Assembly: GCA_958450365.1 (NCBI GenBank) | Contig: CAUEEP010000910.1 | Span: forward strand, 1-64,000 | Direction of reading: 5' to 3' | Length of the DNA: 64,000 bases | Source: Mesorhabditis belari | Lineage: Eukaryota; Nematoda; Chromadorea; Rhabditida; Rhabditidae | Shown here: positions 42,596-54,076 of the stretch, one piece after another | Layout of the letters: each line of letters opens with the position of its first letter | Position numbering within the stretch: the first letter of the stretch is position 1 | Position numbers and translations under genes: made by a program | Notes under the pieces: model-generated | Seen by the model: the letters and a program-made list of their open reading frames with translations, nothing else | What the model was told of the DNA's origin: nothing | Database searches by the model: none

Positions 42596-43580
42596 TTCAA
42601 CCATGGCTATGGGGTCGAGTTCTGTAGAATCCCGAAAACCGGTTCCACAATCACCATTCGAATCCTTTGCGATATCCTCAATGATTACAAGGGAATCCCA
42701 CAATCAAGGACTCAGAAAGTCGGCAAAACGATTAGCCACTTTGAAAAGTTTGTCCAATCCAATAAGCTTTCTATCAAAAATTTCAGTGAATGCGTGAAGA
42801 ACAACAATTATTTGGATCATTGGGAGACAAAATGGAATAGGCCATTACTGGAAACCGTCAAATTTGTAACTGTTCGGGAACCGGTTGAACGATTTGTGTC
42901 TACCTATGAGTTTCTTTGTGTGTGAGTTCGAAGTCTTCAAATTTTTGGCTCAAACTACTTTTGCAGACATCCAACGGGTAAATGGTGTCCACCAAGCATC
43001 AGAAATATCCACCAATTCGCTCAATGGATCTATGATTTCCAGAAACGGGAACAGGATAGACCGGATTTTCTGAGAACAAAGAAAGATGACTATATTCTAT
43101 TCCATACGTGGCCACAAACAAGGTTTCCCATAAAAGAACTATAGATTTTACCAAAGTCCACTTCAGTTTCTGTGAAATGACGAATGGCAACCAGATCCTT
43201 GTGCATCATACTCGAAATCGAAAACAGATGCAACGGGAAATGATGAAAGTGTTCATGAAAGCTCATGTACCGGAAAAAGTGGCAAGAAAAGTAGGTGTAG
43301 GGTATGGGAAACTAATTTCAATTTGATTTGGAAATCATTCATTTAATCAATCAAGAAATAGCGCCAAATTTTAGTTCGAGTTTTTTTCTGTTGTATTCCA
43401 GTTTCCTTTTAGGCCCTTCTTCACCTTTTGAAATCAACAACAAGACATGCCAGTCCAAGCAATGAGGCCCATAAGAAGAAACTGGAACGGGCCGTGAGAC
43501 AAACCCCACAAACAATGGAACTCGTCCGAGCGATGTACCATGAAGATTTCCAATTCTTTAAAAATCACAACTTTCATTGA
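42596..43580 (+). CDS. Carbohydrate sulfotransferase (Sulfotransfer_2 family), 3' exons
   Basis: Exons 42596-42921, 42967-43122, 43167-43290 and 43413-43580, all phases consistent (introns 45, 44 and 122 nt). The first holds FCRIPKTGSTIT, the PAPS 5'-phosphosulfate loop, and VTVREPVERFVSTY, the 3'-phosphate site. The second ends FHTWPQT, continued by S-F-C-E-M. The last reads ALLHLLKSTTRHAS and ends YHEDFQFFKNHNFH. The family is expanded in worms; members are Golgi type II enzymes that sulfate glycans. The N-terminal anchor exon(s) are not identified; 42313-42356 (EPIHGGPGLGNWEK, phase-compatible) is a candidate. Confidence 0.85.
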
Positions 43581-43777
43581 GCATTGTAAATAAATGACTT
43601 GAAAACTGACCTTTTGGGATCCCTCATCAATTGAGGATGTCCAGACACAATTCCTTTAATTGACACCTGGGAACTATAGTTTTCCAGTCAGTTGACTAAC
43701 AATATCCAAAATATTCTATTCTGCTATTTTCCATTTTTCTTTTAAATTCGGGTTCAATTTGGTAGTATAAAACTGTT

Positions 43778-44355
43778 ATCGGAGACCACGTCTCTGGGAT
43801 TCGATTATTTAAAGAGACGATTTCGATCAAGAAGTTTTCCAATTCAAATGCAATTAACCTCAATGTCGATAATCCCTTTTTTCACTTTTCTTTCGCCAAG
43901 AAGATTCGATGGTGCGATGACTTGGAGATCCTGATGGGTGATGAATTCACCGAGGAATCGTGGTTCTGGAAGCCTCATCAATTCAACGAGAAATATACAC
44001 TTCTGAAGAATTTAAAGTCGGTGAATAAATTGTTCCTGGCTTGGGATTCAAATTCAAAAGACCGGGAGATATTCTTCTCAAACTTCCACGCATCGATCAA
44101 GAAACGAGCAGCACTGAATATCAACTGCAGTGCTTTCAATGATCAAGTAATCAAAGATCGGATCGAGAATTTTCTGGTGGCACCTCAACTCAAGGATTGT
44201 GAGAAGATTTGCTTTGACTGTCGTGCCGAAGATTCAATTTGCTTTTGCTACAACGCATTGTTGAAGACTGAAATCAAAAATGGTTTATGGTTGGATTGAT
44301 TGCTCCTTGGCCTGGACGAAAATTGCTTCTTGGCCTTCTACGTCCCGGTCGATTA
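43778..44355 (+). pseudogene. F-box-like family, copy F, truncated and deleted
   Basis: Begins inside the family at GDHVSG (no F-box region), runs through FHFSFAKKIRW and NFLVAPQLKDCEK to a stop at 44299, then after an internal deletion of about 250 bp resumes with FLAFYVPVD to 44355. The 3' flank with AATAAA (44489) is conserved. Clearly dead. Confidence 0.75.
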
Positions 44356-44648
44356 AAATGATTAAAATCACTCTTTGATGATTCATTGTATATTTTTGTG
44401 GCTTTCTATCATTGTTTCCATTCTTTCAATTGGCAGATTATTGGTATTTTTTTCTACCATATTTTGTTGCCCTTTCAATTATCCAAAATAAAGTTTTAAA
44501 ATCTTTTATGGAATGAAAAGAAAGCGATCGTGACTTTATCCGCACTTTTATTCGGTTCCAATATGGTATAGATTTGGTTCGAGTAAAGTACAGTTTTGAT
44601 TCCAATATGGTACAGTATTCAGAATCCTCATAATCTAAAACTTTCCAG

Positions 44649-46351
44649 GCCCCCTCACCTCAGCCCTTGCCAACAATTATGGCTGTCGTGCGGTGACAAC
44701 CCTCGGCCCTTCCGTCTCCTTTTTCGGTTTCATCGCCTCAACTCTTCTACCGCAGATCTTCCTCTTGTGCATAACTTTTGGAAGTGGAGCTTTGTTTAGT
44801 TGCCCACTACGATTCCCTCAAATTTACCCATGTTTTTTTCAGGCGCCGCCTTCGGTTTGGTCTATCTGCCGGCGACCGTCATCGTCCCGCAATACTTCGA
44901 CAATAAGCGAGCCTTAGTGGTCGGGTTGGCCGTTTTCGGGTCGGTCATTGGCACCTCGCTATTTGCTTCGCTTTGGTGAGTGGGAAAAATTATTGATGAA
45001 AAAACTTACGTGACCTCCAGAACGAGCATTGGTTCAAAAACTTTGAGGAAAACCGGTTCTGGAGTCGATAAAAATAATCAGTCCCAAAACCGAGAAATAA
45101 CATCATCGCCCAAATGGTAGGTATTCTGAAAACTTGTCACTAAAAATTTCAAGTGCTCTCCAGAACGGCCATTGGCAAAGAAATTTGATGCAAAACTGAT
45201 TCTGGAGTCGAGAAAAGTAGCCAGTCCCAAAACCGAGAAATGAGGTCATCGATTAAATGCTGTCCTTTTCTGAAGAATTTACCGTTTTTAGGCTTAGTGC
45301 GTTCCAGGCTTAGTGGCTTGGTGCGGTTTTGTAAAATTTCTCCTTGCCAACAGAATCTCAAAAATTTCCAGCTGAACCCAATCGTGATGACCCTTGGCAA
45401 CAACCAGTGGCGCTACTTCATCGTTTTCATCGCCTTCTCGTCGCTGATCTCCGTGGTCGGTTTATTCTTCAAACCCGTGCAACCAACCGAGAAACAAGTA
45501 AAAGAGGTACGGTAGTTTTGGGCGTAAGCGCAAACGCACCGCTCTAGTGCACTGAAATTTTTATCAAAACTTTTTATAATCAGGAGCTTTACTGCGTTTC
45601 ATAATGCTCAAAAATTACAAAAAATAATTCCCAGAAAGGATTTTCACTTGAAATTATGCTCAAACTCAATTTTCTGGTGGGCAAGCCCGCCGAAGAGTAA
45701 GAAAAAGAGAAGGTTGGTTTGGGGCAAGAGTTTTGCATACCAATTTGCATATAAATTCAAGCTTAAATACAAATTACGGGAGCCAGCCGAGTGTTTGCGC
45801 GGCGAGCGGAACAATTTCGATCTTAATCGACCCTTTTTGTCGACGTTTGAGCTGAACGCTGAGAAGACCCAGGCCCGAGAATTTTTCATCAACATTTCGC
45901 CAATCTGAAACTCTACAAAATTAGCATGAAATCCATAATCACCAATTTTGATTTTAGACCTGAAAACCCTGAAAACGGAGACCAGACCTTGACTTACCTG
46001 GCTCGCAGGTAGGCTCCATGGCTGGCCAAGATTGGTAGCCTAGTTTACAAGACCTTAGACCCCAAGTAAGCAAGCATTTGATCCACATTACAAAGCTGAG
46101 CAACTTCTGTGCAACTTCTGCTGTGCGTTCCAGATCTCAAAAAAACGCATCAGATTGAGATTTTGAACAGTTAGAGCTTACATTTTTGAGCACAACTCTT
46201 TCCAGAAAAATCTCCGACAGCCCAAAGGTCGATTCGTTGTGGGTGTTGAATGCGGGTCTGATTCTAGCCGGTTTGGCGACAATGGCCGTCCCGCTCTTCG
46301 CCCAAGATTGGCATTTCATCGCTTTCTGTCCCCCTTTCGCTTTTGGCGTTG
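44649..46351 (+). pseudogene. SLC16 (monocarboxylate transporter)-like gene remnant
   Basis: Exons 44649-44783 (GPLTSALANNYGCRAVTTL), 44843-44975 (GLVYLPATVIVPQYFDN, then RALVVGLAVFGSVIG), 45372-45507 (NNQWRYFIVFIAFSSL ... FKPVQP) and 46206-46351 (LILAGLATMAVPLFA). The LVYLPA-x-VIV-QYF-x-x-RALA signature is characteristic of MCT-family MFS transporters. The first junction is in phase. The 44975-45372 junction gives an immediate stop, and between 45507 and 46206 no exon is clear. N- and C-terminal exons are missing. I regard it as a fragment. Confidence 0.75.
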
Positions 46352-46514
46352 GTGAGTGATTGAAACACCCAAAAAATCGTGTAAAATCGTGTAAAAAGAA
46401 TTTTTAGTCTTGTAGGCAAGAGAAACTATTTACCATAACCATTTTGAATTTAAAACTGACCCCAAGTTTAATCGCAAAGTTTCCAAACGTTTTTCCAAAA
46501 AAACGAAAGAATTT

Positions 46515-46595
46515 CGCAGCGAGCAGGACTCGAACCTACGCGGGCAGAGCCCATTTGTTTTCGAGTCAACTCCCCTGTTGACCTTTCGAAATCGG
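46515..46595 (-). pseudogene. tRNA-Ser(CGA) relic lacking 5' acceptor arm
   Basis: Minus strand: D-arm-like AAAGGTCAACAGG, anticodon loop CTCGAAA (anticodon CGA), variable arm with GGGCTCTGCCC stem, T arm GTAGGTTCGAGTCCTGC and 3' end GCTGCG. The T arm is perfect, but the 5' seven-base acceptor partner is not present and the anticodon stem pairs poorly. Confidence 0.65.
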
Positions 46596-46639
46596 GACTT
46601 TTCCGAACTTCTTTTTCTTTCCGAACCACAGGGATTGAC

Positions 46640-47760
46640 TATTCTACCGTACTTCATTTCCCTCTTTCTATTACCATTTTTGAGTAATTAACGGTCTGGT
46701 AACGGTCGTTGGAGATTTTCCTGACAAAGTTTTCTCCTTTGTCGCCTCTCCACCGTCCTAGCACTGGGAAAGTGAAGCGAAAAGAATTTGACCCAAAATT
46801 TGATAGAATTCTTGAATCGAACTTTCAGCCTGTTTCAAACTTTAGGCAGACTTTTGCCATTTATTTATAAGCACTGATCGGATCGCCGATTGCCGGTGGA
46901 TTTGGGAAGAATTGCATTTGAAATAAAAATCCTAATCTTATTTTAAAAACACACACATCTCTAAAAGATTTGCAAGAAAATGAAGAAACTACAGTAGCTA
47001 CACAGACTATGCCATCCACAACACTATTTTTCCTCGTTAAAAACTTTTATTTCCAATGAAAATGAGAAACCATCTGGATACGCCAGAAAGCGAGCGGTCA
47101 CCTGAAAGATTCCATAAAACGATTTGACTGGGTTTTGAAGAGAAAACAACCCAAAAATTACATTTTAATATAAAACCTCAATTTTCAGGTCGGCGAGGGA
47201 ACGGCGAAAATTGTAAAATCGCAGCTAAAGAGTTCAGCTTGATTAAAAGATTAGTATTTTAAAAATTTTAAAAATCTTTTCAATTTTTCTTTCATCCTAT
47301 TGCTCACGAGACTCGAAAGCCTTCAAAATGCAATGCATTTTTTCAAACATTTTTCGAAAAGTGATCTCTCGACAAAGTTCTCTCAGTTTTGGTGTGGCCT
47401 CAACGAATTTTTCTCGAATTTTGCCAAATTTCAATTTTTGATGCTTGTTTTCGTTTTCATTTTTCTGAGATTGTTTTTTGTAGTAAAATATCGATTTGGA
47501 AGTTTTTAAAACGGAAAAATTCGCAAATTACAGCTTGCAAAGAGCAAAAACGTTGAGAAAAAGATACCAGAGATTTCCTTAAAATCTGGCAGCTCCGGAA
47601 CGTATTGGCACTTTCACAGCCAATTAGACTTCTAAAAAGTACGGATAAACTCGCGATCGCTTTCTTTTCATTCCATAAAGATTTTAAAACTTTATTTTGG
47701 ATAATTGAAAGGGCAACAAAATGTGGCAGAAAAAAAAAAATCAAAGAGTGATTTTAATCA
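46640..47760. repeat. Flank shared with 13.5-14.3 and 32.5-33.4 kb
   Basis: Downstream flank of F-box-like copy G, matching the flanks of copies C and E. It contains a Phe-rich spurious frame. No gene. Confidence 0.55.
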
Positions 47761-47762
47761 TT

Positions 47763-48785
47763 TTAATCGACCGGCACGTAGAAGGCCAAGAAGAAATCAA
47801 GGCATTCTTTCCTGTACACGCAGATGCAGTCCTTGGTTGAATCAAAACGTCGATGGAACATTGGACTTTCTTCCATGAAGAAATCAGAACCATCAGAACG
47901 AGAATATCCAAAATTCCTCACAAGATCATTCGCCTGTTTCAGAAGTCGAAGACGATTCTCTCCATCGATTCGTCGCATTCCTGGATATTCTGAGAGATCG
48001 ATCGTGAATTCACAGTTATATGAATCAAGGCAAATAGCAGCCTCAGGGTTCTTGCTCGGGATTCCATTGATGATGATCTGTTCAAGCATCACCTCAATCC
48101 AATCATCAATACCCATACCAACGTTTTTGATTTCAGACTTCAACAAAGCGTTGTAGCAAAAGCGAACTGAATCTTCAGTACGACAGTCAAACCAAATCTT
48201 CTCACAATCCTTGAGTTGAGGTGCCACCAGAAAATTCTCGATCCGATCTTTGACCACTTGATCATCGAAAGCCCTGCAATAGATATCTAGTTTTGCTTGT
48301 TTCTTGATCGACGCGTGGAAATTTGAGAAGAATCCCTCCAGGGATTCTGAATATGAATCCCATTCCAGGTACAATTGATTCACCAATTTAAAATTCTTCA
48401 GAAGTGTATATTTCTCGTTGAATTGATGAGGCTTCCAGAACGATGATTCCTCGGTGAATTCATCATCAATCTGGAACTTCAAGTCATCGCAACCTCGAAT
48501 CTTCTTGATGAAAGAAAAGTGGAAAAAGGGACAACGCGCGACATTGAGCTTGATCGCATTTGAAAACTTCTTGATCCAAACCTCCTCATCGTCGAATATA
48601 ACCCGAGAGACGTGCTCTCCAAAAACGATCGACGGATCCCTCACGAGCATCCCTTGGAATCCTCGATTCACCTTGCCCAACTCATACACATCCCTTGGTT
48701 CCATTTGTTCCAACGCTTCTGACTTCAAATCGAAACACAACTTCTCCATAGGAAATGACGTCAAATTCTTCATTTCGAACCGCAT
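47763..48785 (-). CDS. F-box-like family protein, copy G (intact)
   Basis: 340 residues, family start MRFEMKNLTSFP and ending FLAFYVPVD. F-box-like region at 10-45 with LGKVNRGF in place of LAKVNQGF. It has EYPGMRRIDGENRLRLLKQ. Compared with the others the region of residues 60-130 is most divergent. The ATG follows the TTTACAG acceptor nine bases upstream. Confidence 0.6.
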   Translation of the reverse strand: MRFEMKNLTSFPMEKLCFDLKSEALEQMEPRDVYELGKVNRGFQGMLVRDPSIVFGEHVSRVIFDDEEVWIKKFSNAIKLNVARCPFFHFSFIKKIRGCDDLKFQIDDEFTEESSFWKPHQFNEKYTLLKNFKLVNQLYLEWDSYSESLEGFFSNFHASIKKQAKLDIYCRAFDDQVVKDRIENFLVAPQLKDCEKIWFDCRTEDSVRFCYNALLKSEIKNVGMGIDDWIEVMLEQIIINGIPSKNPEAAICLDSYNCEFTIDLSEYPGMRRIDGENRLRLLKQANDLVRNFGYSRSDGSDFFMEESPMFHRRFDSTKDCICVYRKECLDFFLAFYVPVD

Positions 48786-48959
48786 GACTCCTACCTGTAA
48801 ATAAAGAGATTAGGCTTTGTTTTGACATAAAGAGGTGCCTTACGGATAACGGAAATGTTAGGAAATAGTGAAATTGGCTTCGGATGGTCAGGCTGTAAAG
48901 CCTACAAAGGTTAAAGGCTGAGAAAAGGCAATCAATTAAGAAATCGACAACTGCTTCAA

Positions 48960-50084
48960 ACAGTAACTTCATCTTCGAACAATATTTTATAAATTTATTC
49001 CAAGTAACAACAATACCGTGAAAAGCTAGCAAAACAACAAAAAGCAACAGGTACTAAGGAAGTTGGGGGAGCACTTGAAATCTGCTCAAGTCTAGTTTTT
49101 CCCGAGTAAACGATGACGCTGATCACAAAAAAAAACTTTTTTAAGTTATGTTTTCAATCAGAAAACTCATGTGCCTCTCTGGTGCGGAGCCAATACCTAG
49201 GAAATATAGGGAAATGCAGTTTTTTCAAAACAAAGAAAGTTAATCCAGTACATGTTTTTTAATCGAAAACATCTCAAAAATGTTTTTTTCGGGGTAAACG
49301 CGGGTAATGTGTAGAGGACGGCCACACAGATGTCGGCGAAACCGCAGACTAAACGAAAAGTTGTACAGTCTAGCTAAGTTTAATGGAGCATTTTCAATTG
49401 CCATCAAATCTCTCAAAATTACCCACAAAATAGTCCATCCATTCGGTCAACCAAAAATCGACAAAATGATGGCCTCTTTCACGTCTCCTCTCAGCAAACG
49501 ATGTATCCATCAATCCTAAATTAATTCACATTCAAATGAAGCAGATCCCCTCTGCCCTGTGACTCTTTCGACTTCATCGGTGTAACGACCTTCCCAGGCT
49601 CTAGCTTCGAGGTATTCAGCGAAGCAAACTAAAAAAGTTAATTATAAATTCAAATCCAGTGAAATAAGCTCAAAAATTCCTCACCGATAAGCTATTAGAG
49701 TTGTCGTTGTTGAGCGACAAAACACCGAAGTTTGGTGTTTTGAAGCTGCGGACCGCGCTCTTGTTCTCGAAGCTTTTTGTGTCGTTGTGATCGGTGCTGA
49801 TGCCATCCGTTTGTGGAGACAGCTGATGTAGAAACATCTAGTGCTTGTGACGACGACAGCTAGCCAATGCTTTGTGTTGGATTTTCTTTATTGAATTGCA
49901 GAGCAGCCATACGATGAGCGCCGAAGTAGCGCAAAGCCTCCATTTTACCTAAAAATAGAGTATAATGAAGCCATTCGTTCATTTGAAACTTAGATTTTCT
50001 TGTTTTCAAATAAAGCTTGCCAGTGCTACCTAGAGCGTGTCTTATCCACATAGAATGCCTTACCACAGCATTAAAAGCCATCAA
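48960..50084 (-). other. Upstream part of duplicated unit (copy G)
   Basis: Minus-strand segments: MAFNAVVRHSMWIRHALG to MAALQFNKENP (50084-49860) in one frame; DHNDTKSFENK ... NNDNSNSLS ending at a GTGAGG donor (49685); exon 49628-49530 with KLEPGKVVTPMKSKES between TTTTTTAG and GTGAAT, exactly 33 codons; and a membrane-helix segment with GIVVTWNKF near 48980-49047, here partly shortened. The most complete version of the non-F-box gene. Product unknown; a tail-anchored protein is my inference. Confidence 0.4.
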
Positions 50085-50089
50085 CTGCC

Positions 50090-51330
50090 AAGATTCAAGC
50101 TATGATTCGAGTTAACTTTTAATCAACCCATTCAAAAACTGACGATTGATCTCGCTTTGAATTGCATCATCGCAGAATCGCTGCAATTTGTCGAGTGCTT
50201 TCATGGCAACTCGATCCACTAAATTTAAAAGTTTAACCAATAGACGTTTCAAACACTCAACTGTTCCAGGGCATTCTGCTCGGTGATGCATCATCACTGG
50301 TGAGGACTTCAAGAGAACATTGCAAGCACCGGTATTTCACCCTCACTAAATTTGAAAATTTAGTCTTTTAGCAATCTTTGACGGAGAGGGGCTAAAGTTA
50401 ATAAAACAAAACGTAGATTGCTTTTTGTTTAGATTGTTTTTGTCATTTACATTAATGGAAACACTCAAAACAATAAATAGATAATTTTAAAGCAAAGCTT
50501 TTAAGCAAATCTCCAAAAACCCACTCAAATGAGCCACCGCGATGTGTTCCTTCAAATGATGCATGTCGAGGTTGCCGAGGCGGCTAAAGGTGCATGTGTA
50601 GAAGTCGCTTCCATACCTGGAAAAAAAATTTGAAAACTCTCCAACAAAACAAAACAAGTAATTCAAACTGAAGAAACAAGTAAACAGCTTAAAACGCATG
50701 AAAATGTTAAGAATTTGTTTGACTACAGCTTATCTGCGCTAAACTTTTCTTTAGACGGGGTTTCCAGCTCAAGAACACACGTTTTCGAGCATTTTAAACA
50801 CAAATATCATGGTTGGCTCGATATAGGACATAGGTTGGTTCCCTCAAAAAGCGTGTCAACACGGAAACCGATCTTTGGCTTGACTGCATGTCGTCGAAAA
50901 GCTCGCCTATTGCATTCCCATTTGCGCCTTTGGTCATTGACACCGTAAAGTTTCATGTCTTGCGCACAAATAGGACAAGCTCGCCTACGGTGAAGCAGCC
51001 TTAAATCGGCAAGCCCTCAAATGGTCATCGGGTTGATCAAGCTTTCTCGACAGTTCATGGAGCGTAATGCCTCCAATAGATTGTAAAGCGTTCATTTGTA
51101 ACAATTCGTTTGCAAATGATCAAAAAAATCTAAATTGGCAGCTTATTACAGTAGTATATGTCATTACTACACAGAATATTAGCTAAATAGCGTAATTTAT
51201 CAAAAACAATTAGTGTTTTGGTCGTGAACATCATATTTGTCTTTAAAATGCTCAAAATTTGCATTTAACCAAGTGTGTTTTGACAACGGGAAATGTGGAA
51301 TTTTTGAGTGACAACCTACCTTAAAGATGC
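50090..51330 (-). repeat. Duplicated unit, 5' half (copy G)
   Basis: Minus-strand VECLKRLLVKLLNLVDRV ... RFCDDAIQSEINRQFL (50312-50112), HHLKEHIAVAHLSGFL (50580-50510) and a zinc-ribbon region near 50900-51090 with deletions. It ends at the TTGACAACCTACC-type junction near 51270-51320 seen also at 9350 and 29235. Confidence 0.6.
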
Positions 51331-51439
51331 TATTTTTGGCATCAGCGCTATAGATTACCCCCAGAAAAATGAAAAGCTCGTAAAAAAAAGAGTGAGCGCC
51401 GAAGTGCATTTATAAAACATTTATATAAAAGTTTTGCGC

Positions 51440-51750
51440 TGCCATTTTTACTATAAATTGATTTAAAATCTAAAATCTAAAACATACAATATCTAACTTA
51501 TTTCATGAACTATCTAAAATGCTTTAGAACACACACTGTTTCCTCAGCCTTTGGAGGCATCTCTGAAGGCATCATATGGGGTGGGGTTTGATGAAGGCCG
51601 AGCAAGGCCATGCAGGACGAAAATCTTGGTTATTTTCTGAAATTTGAGAGCATTTGATAACAGAAGAAGTAAGATGTAGGTTTCTCAATTGAAAAGGATA
51701 CAAATGTTCACCGGCAACTTGAAAACAACGATTCGCGAAGCGACTTACAA
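51440..51750. repeat. Short copy of the 27.7-28.0 kb segment
   Basis: Matches 27720-27990 and 9840-9930 (TTGAAAAGGATA ... GAAAACAACGATT), a third partial occurrence of that block. No gene. Confidence 0.55.
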
Positions 51751-51868
51751 GGGAAGGTCACGAAATCAAGGTGGCCAATCGAAATGAGAGCTAGAGCATC
51801 CGATGCAGAATTTAAAGCTGATTCCGAATCTGCTGTGCGTTTTTGCTAAATAGGTCGGAATCGCAAGG

Positions 51869-51974
51869 AATTGGGCAAACCAGTTTTTTGGCCTCTCTTA
51901 TAACGCTTGCCATCTACAAAGCGAAAGAGAAATTCCTATGGAAATGACTGGCGAGTTGTTCTTTGTGCAGCCGG
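51869..51974 (+). other. Possible orphan exon before a GTAAGC donor
   Basis: The frame WANQFFGLSYNACHLQ to MTGELFFVQP ends at CCGG|GTAAGC. Composition looks coding but the acceptor is not evident and an alternative frame (SFLASLITLAIY) is also open. Low confidence. Confidence 0.2.
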
Positions 51975-52019
51975 GTAAGCGCTCGCTATCGGGTGTTTTA
52001 ATTATAATTATTTTTTGCC

Positions 52020-52826
52020 AAATACTTTGAATAAAGAAGCCCATTTAAAGATTTTGCTGGGTTTTCCATTTTTACACTGACAATTTGAAAGAAAGATGCG
52101 TTTTTAAAAATAAAGCTTTATATGAAAAATGGTTCCACCAGAAAAATTTCCCGTTTTGTTCACTACATTTTGTTTTTGGGTTCATCTTTTTATCTAAAAA
52201 CTGAACTATGGAAAGTTCGATTGAAGGCAATTGAATTCGACTCAAAAGGCGCAATCACATCCATTTTTCGATTAGATAAACTTCAAGCGATATATGCAAA
52301 TTTTTCATCTTTCACCGGGATTTTTAAAGTTAACCTTCCGAAAAAATTAGATTTTCGGATTCCCCATAGCCAAGAACCTTTAAACGACACCAAACACGGG
52401 GGGTTTTGGGTCAAAGTTGAAGCAGGCACTTTTGGCGGGAAGAGGAGCCCCTCGGAAAGTGGCTGCTTGCCGGAAATTTTCAGCTCCATATTTTGGTTGT
52501 ATTCTAGTTGGATGTCACAGCAAAGTTTGGATTAATCAAATTACTGCATCACGGAATTTCAGTCAGGCACTTTTTAAGCAAAACTGTTTGGCGGTGTAAC
52601 TCTTGTTCTAGAAGGAATAAGCTTTCCAATATTTTGGCTAAATCAAAATTGGATGTCACACTAAAGATTGGATTGCTCAAATTTCTGCATTTCGCAATTC
52701 CGGAATTACTGTTTTTACACAAAGTCGCGTAATTGAACCGAGTCTGGAAAGTGCCTGGCTAAAATTCCCGCCCAACACGTCCCGTATGTCCTTCGAACCA
52801 ATCAAATAATGAAATCTTCGAAATTA
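52020..52826. other. Intergenic, no convincing gene
   Basis: A 137-codon frame at 52122-52535 lacks motifs and splice context. Two short direct repeats of TTGGATGTCACA occur at 52508 and 52651. Confidence 0.35.
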
Positions 52827-53596
52827 TTAGGTTGGCAAGTTATAAACGATCGTTTTTGGGTAATGTGTTTGCTGAAATATCCAATCAAAAACGGCTTATC
52901 CAATCAGAAAACGGTTTGCTTGATTCAAAAGCCCTATCCTTATCTACAAAATGGCTTTTTTGAATTTTTGAAAAATGTTTTATTTTAGAACTTTTTCAGG
53001 CATTTTAATGTAAGAGAGTGTAAGAGTAATGTAAGAGTTCAAAATCCTGGTTTCTAGCATTCAGAGCTAGCTAAGCTAATATATTTTTGAGTGATTGCAT
53101 ACTTTTTAAAATCAAAAGCTTCATCGATTACATAGTTTCCCAAAATTTCAGAACAATCCAATCGATCGAACCGTTCTCTTTCATTTTTTTTAATCTTGCT
53201 TAAATTCAAACGAAAATGGATTAAATTAGCACAAAAAGTGCATTTTGAGCCTAATTTGAAAATCAACCTTCCGAAGATTGGATTGTTTTGAAATTTTGGG
53301 AAACTATGTAATCGATGAAGCGTTTTATTTTAAAAAGTATGCAATCACTCAAAAATATATTAGTTTAGCTAGCTCTGAATGCTAGAAACCAGGATTTTGA
53401 ACTCTTACATTAAAATGCCTGAAAAAGTTAAAATAAAACATAAAACGTAAAATCAAACCTCAAACATTCAAAAAAGCCATTTTGTAAATTAAGGATAGGG
53501 CTTTTGAATCAAGCAAACCGTTTTTTGATTGGATAAGCCGTTTTTTCAGAAAACACATTACCCAAAAACGATCGTTTATAACTTGCCTACCTAATA
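52827..53596. mobile_element. 770-bp foldback element, arms about 340 bp
   Basis: Begins TTAGGTTGGCAAGTTATAAA and ends in its near inverse, flanked by TA. The arms pair over most of their length (for example AGCATTCAGAGCTAGCTAAG pairs with a segment near 53365-53385), leaving a loop of about 80 bases near 53185-53265. Mariner-like tip, no transposase. Confidence 0.8.
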
Positions 53597-53665
53597 CTAT
53601 TCATTTTTTTGCTTTTCTTAAATTTTTATTTTATTTTTTGTAATCATTTGTTGTCATTTTAGGAA

Positions 53666-54076
53666 ATGGGACGTTGGGAAGTGCTTTCCGATTACGAGAA
53701 GGGACAAATCGATGCCTACAAAATCGACAAGAAGGTTATTCGAGAAATCGCAAAGCTTTTGGGCCGCAATCACAATTGCATTCGACGTTATTTAAAGAAC
53801 AAGAACGTGACCGCTCCTAAAAAGAAGACTGGGCCCAAACCTCAGCTTACATCTCGAGCTAAGCGTCACATTGTGAATTCAATTCATGGAAAGTCTATCA
53901 ATGAGGTCAAAAATGAGCTAATAGTTGTACGAGTTCTCTCAGATTTTGGCAAAACCTTTTTCAATGATAGGTTTCCTTGCTGTAAAATTTTCAGAAAAAT
54001 TGATGGTGGGGTTTTAAGAAATTACACTTTAAAAGTTGATAAAAATTCTACGAACTTATCGGCCAACCTAATACGT
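53666..54076 (+). pseudogene. Tc3-like transposase N-terminal fragment with 3' end
   Basis: The frame reads MGRWEVLSDYEKGQIDAY, then VIREIAKLLGRNHNCIRRYL and a TGPKPQLT linker, the Tc3-type HTH pair (LSDxERxQI...IREIAxxLGRSxxxVRxYL). Coding fails after about residue 88. At 54055-54075 it reaches CTTATCGGCCAACCTAATA, the element's right tip. The DDE core is deleted. Confidence 0.8.

Noticed and set aside
45648..45908. Additional transporter exon
   Set aside because: No membrane segment or MCT motif, and a stop closes the frame without a donor.
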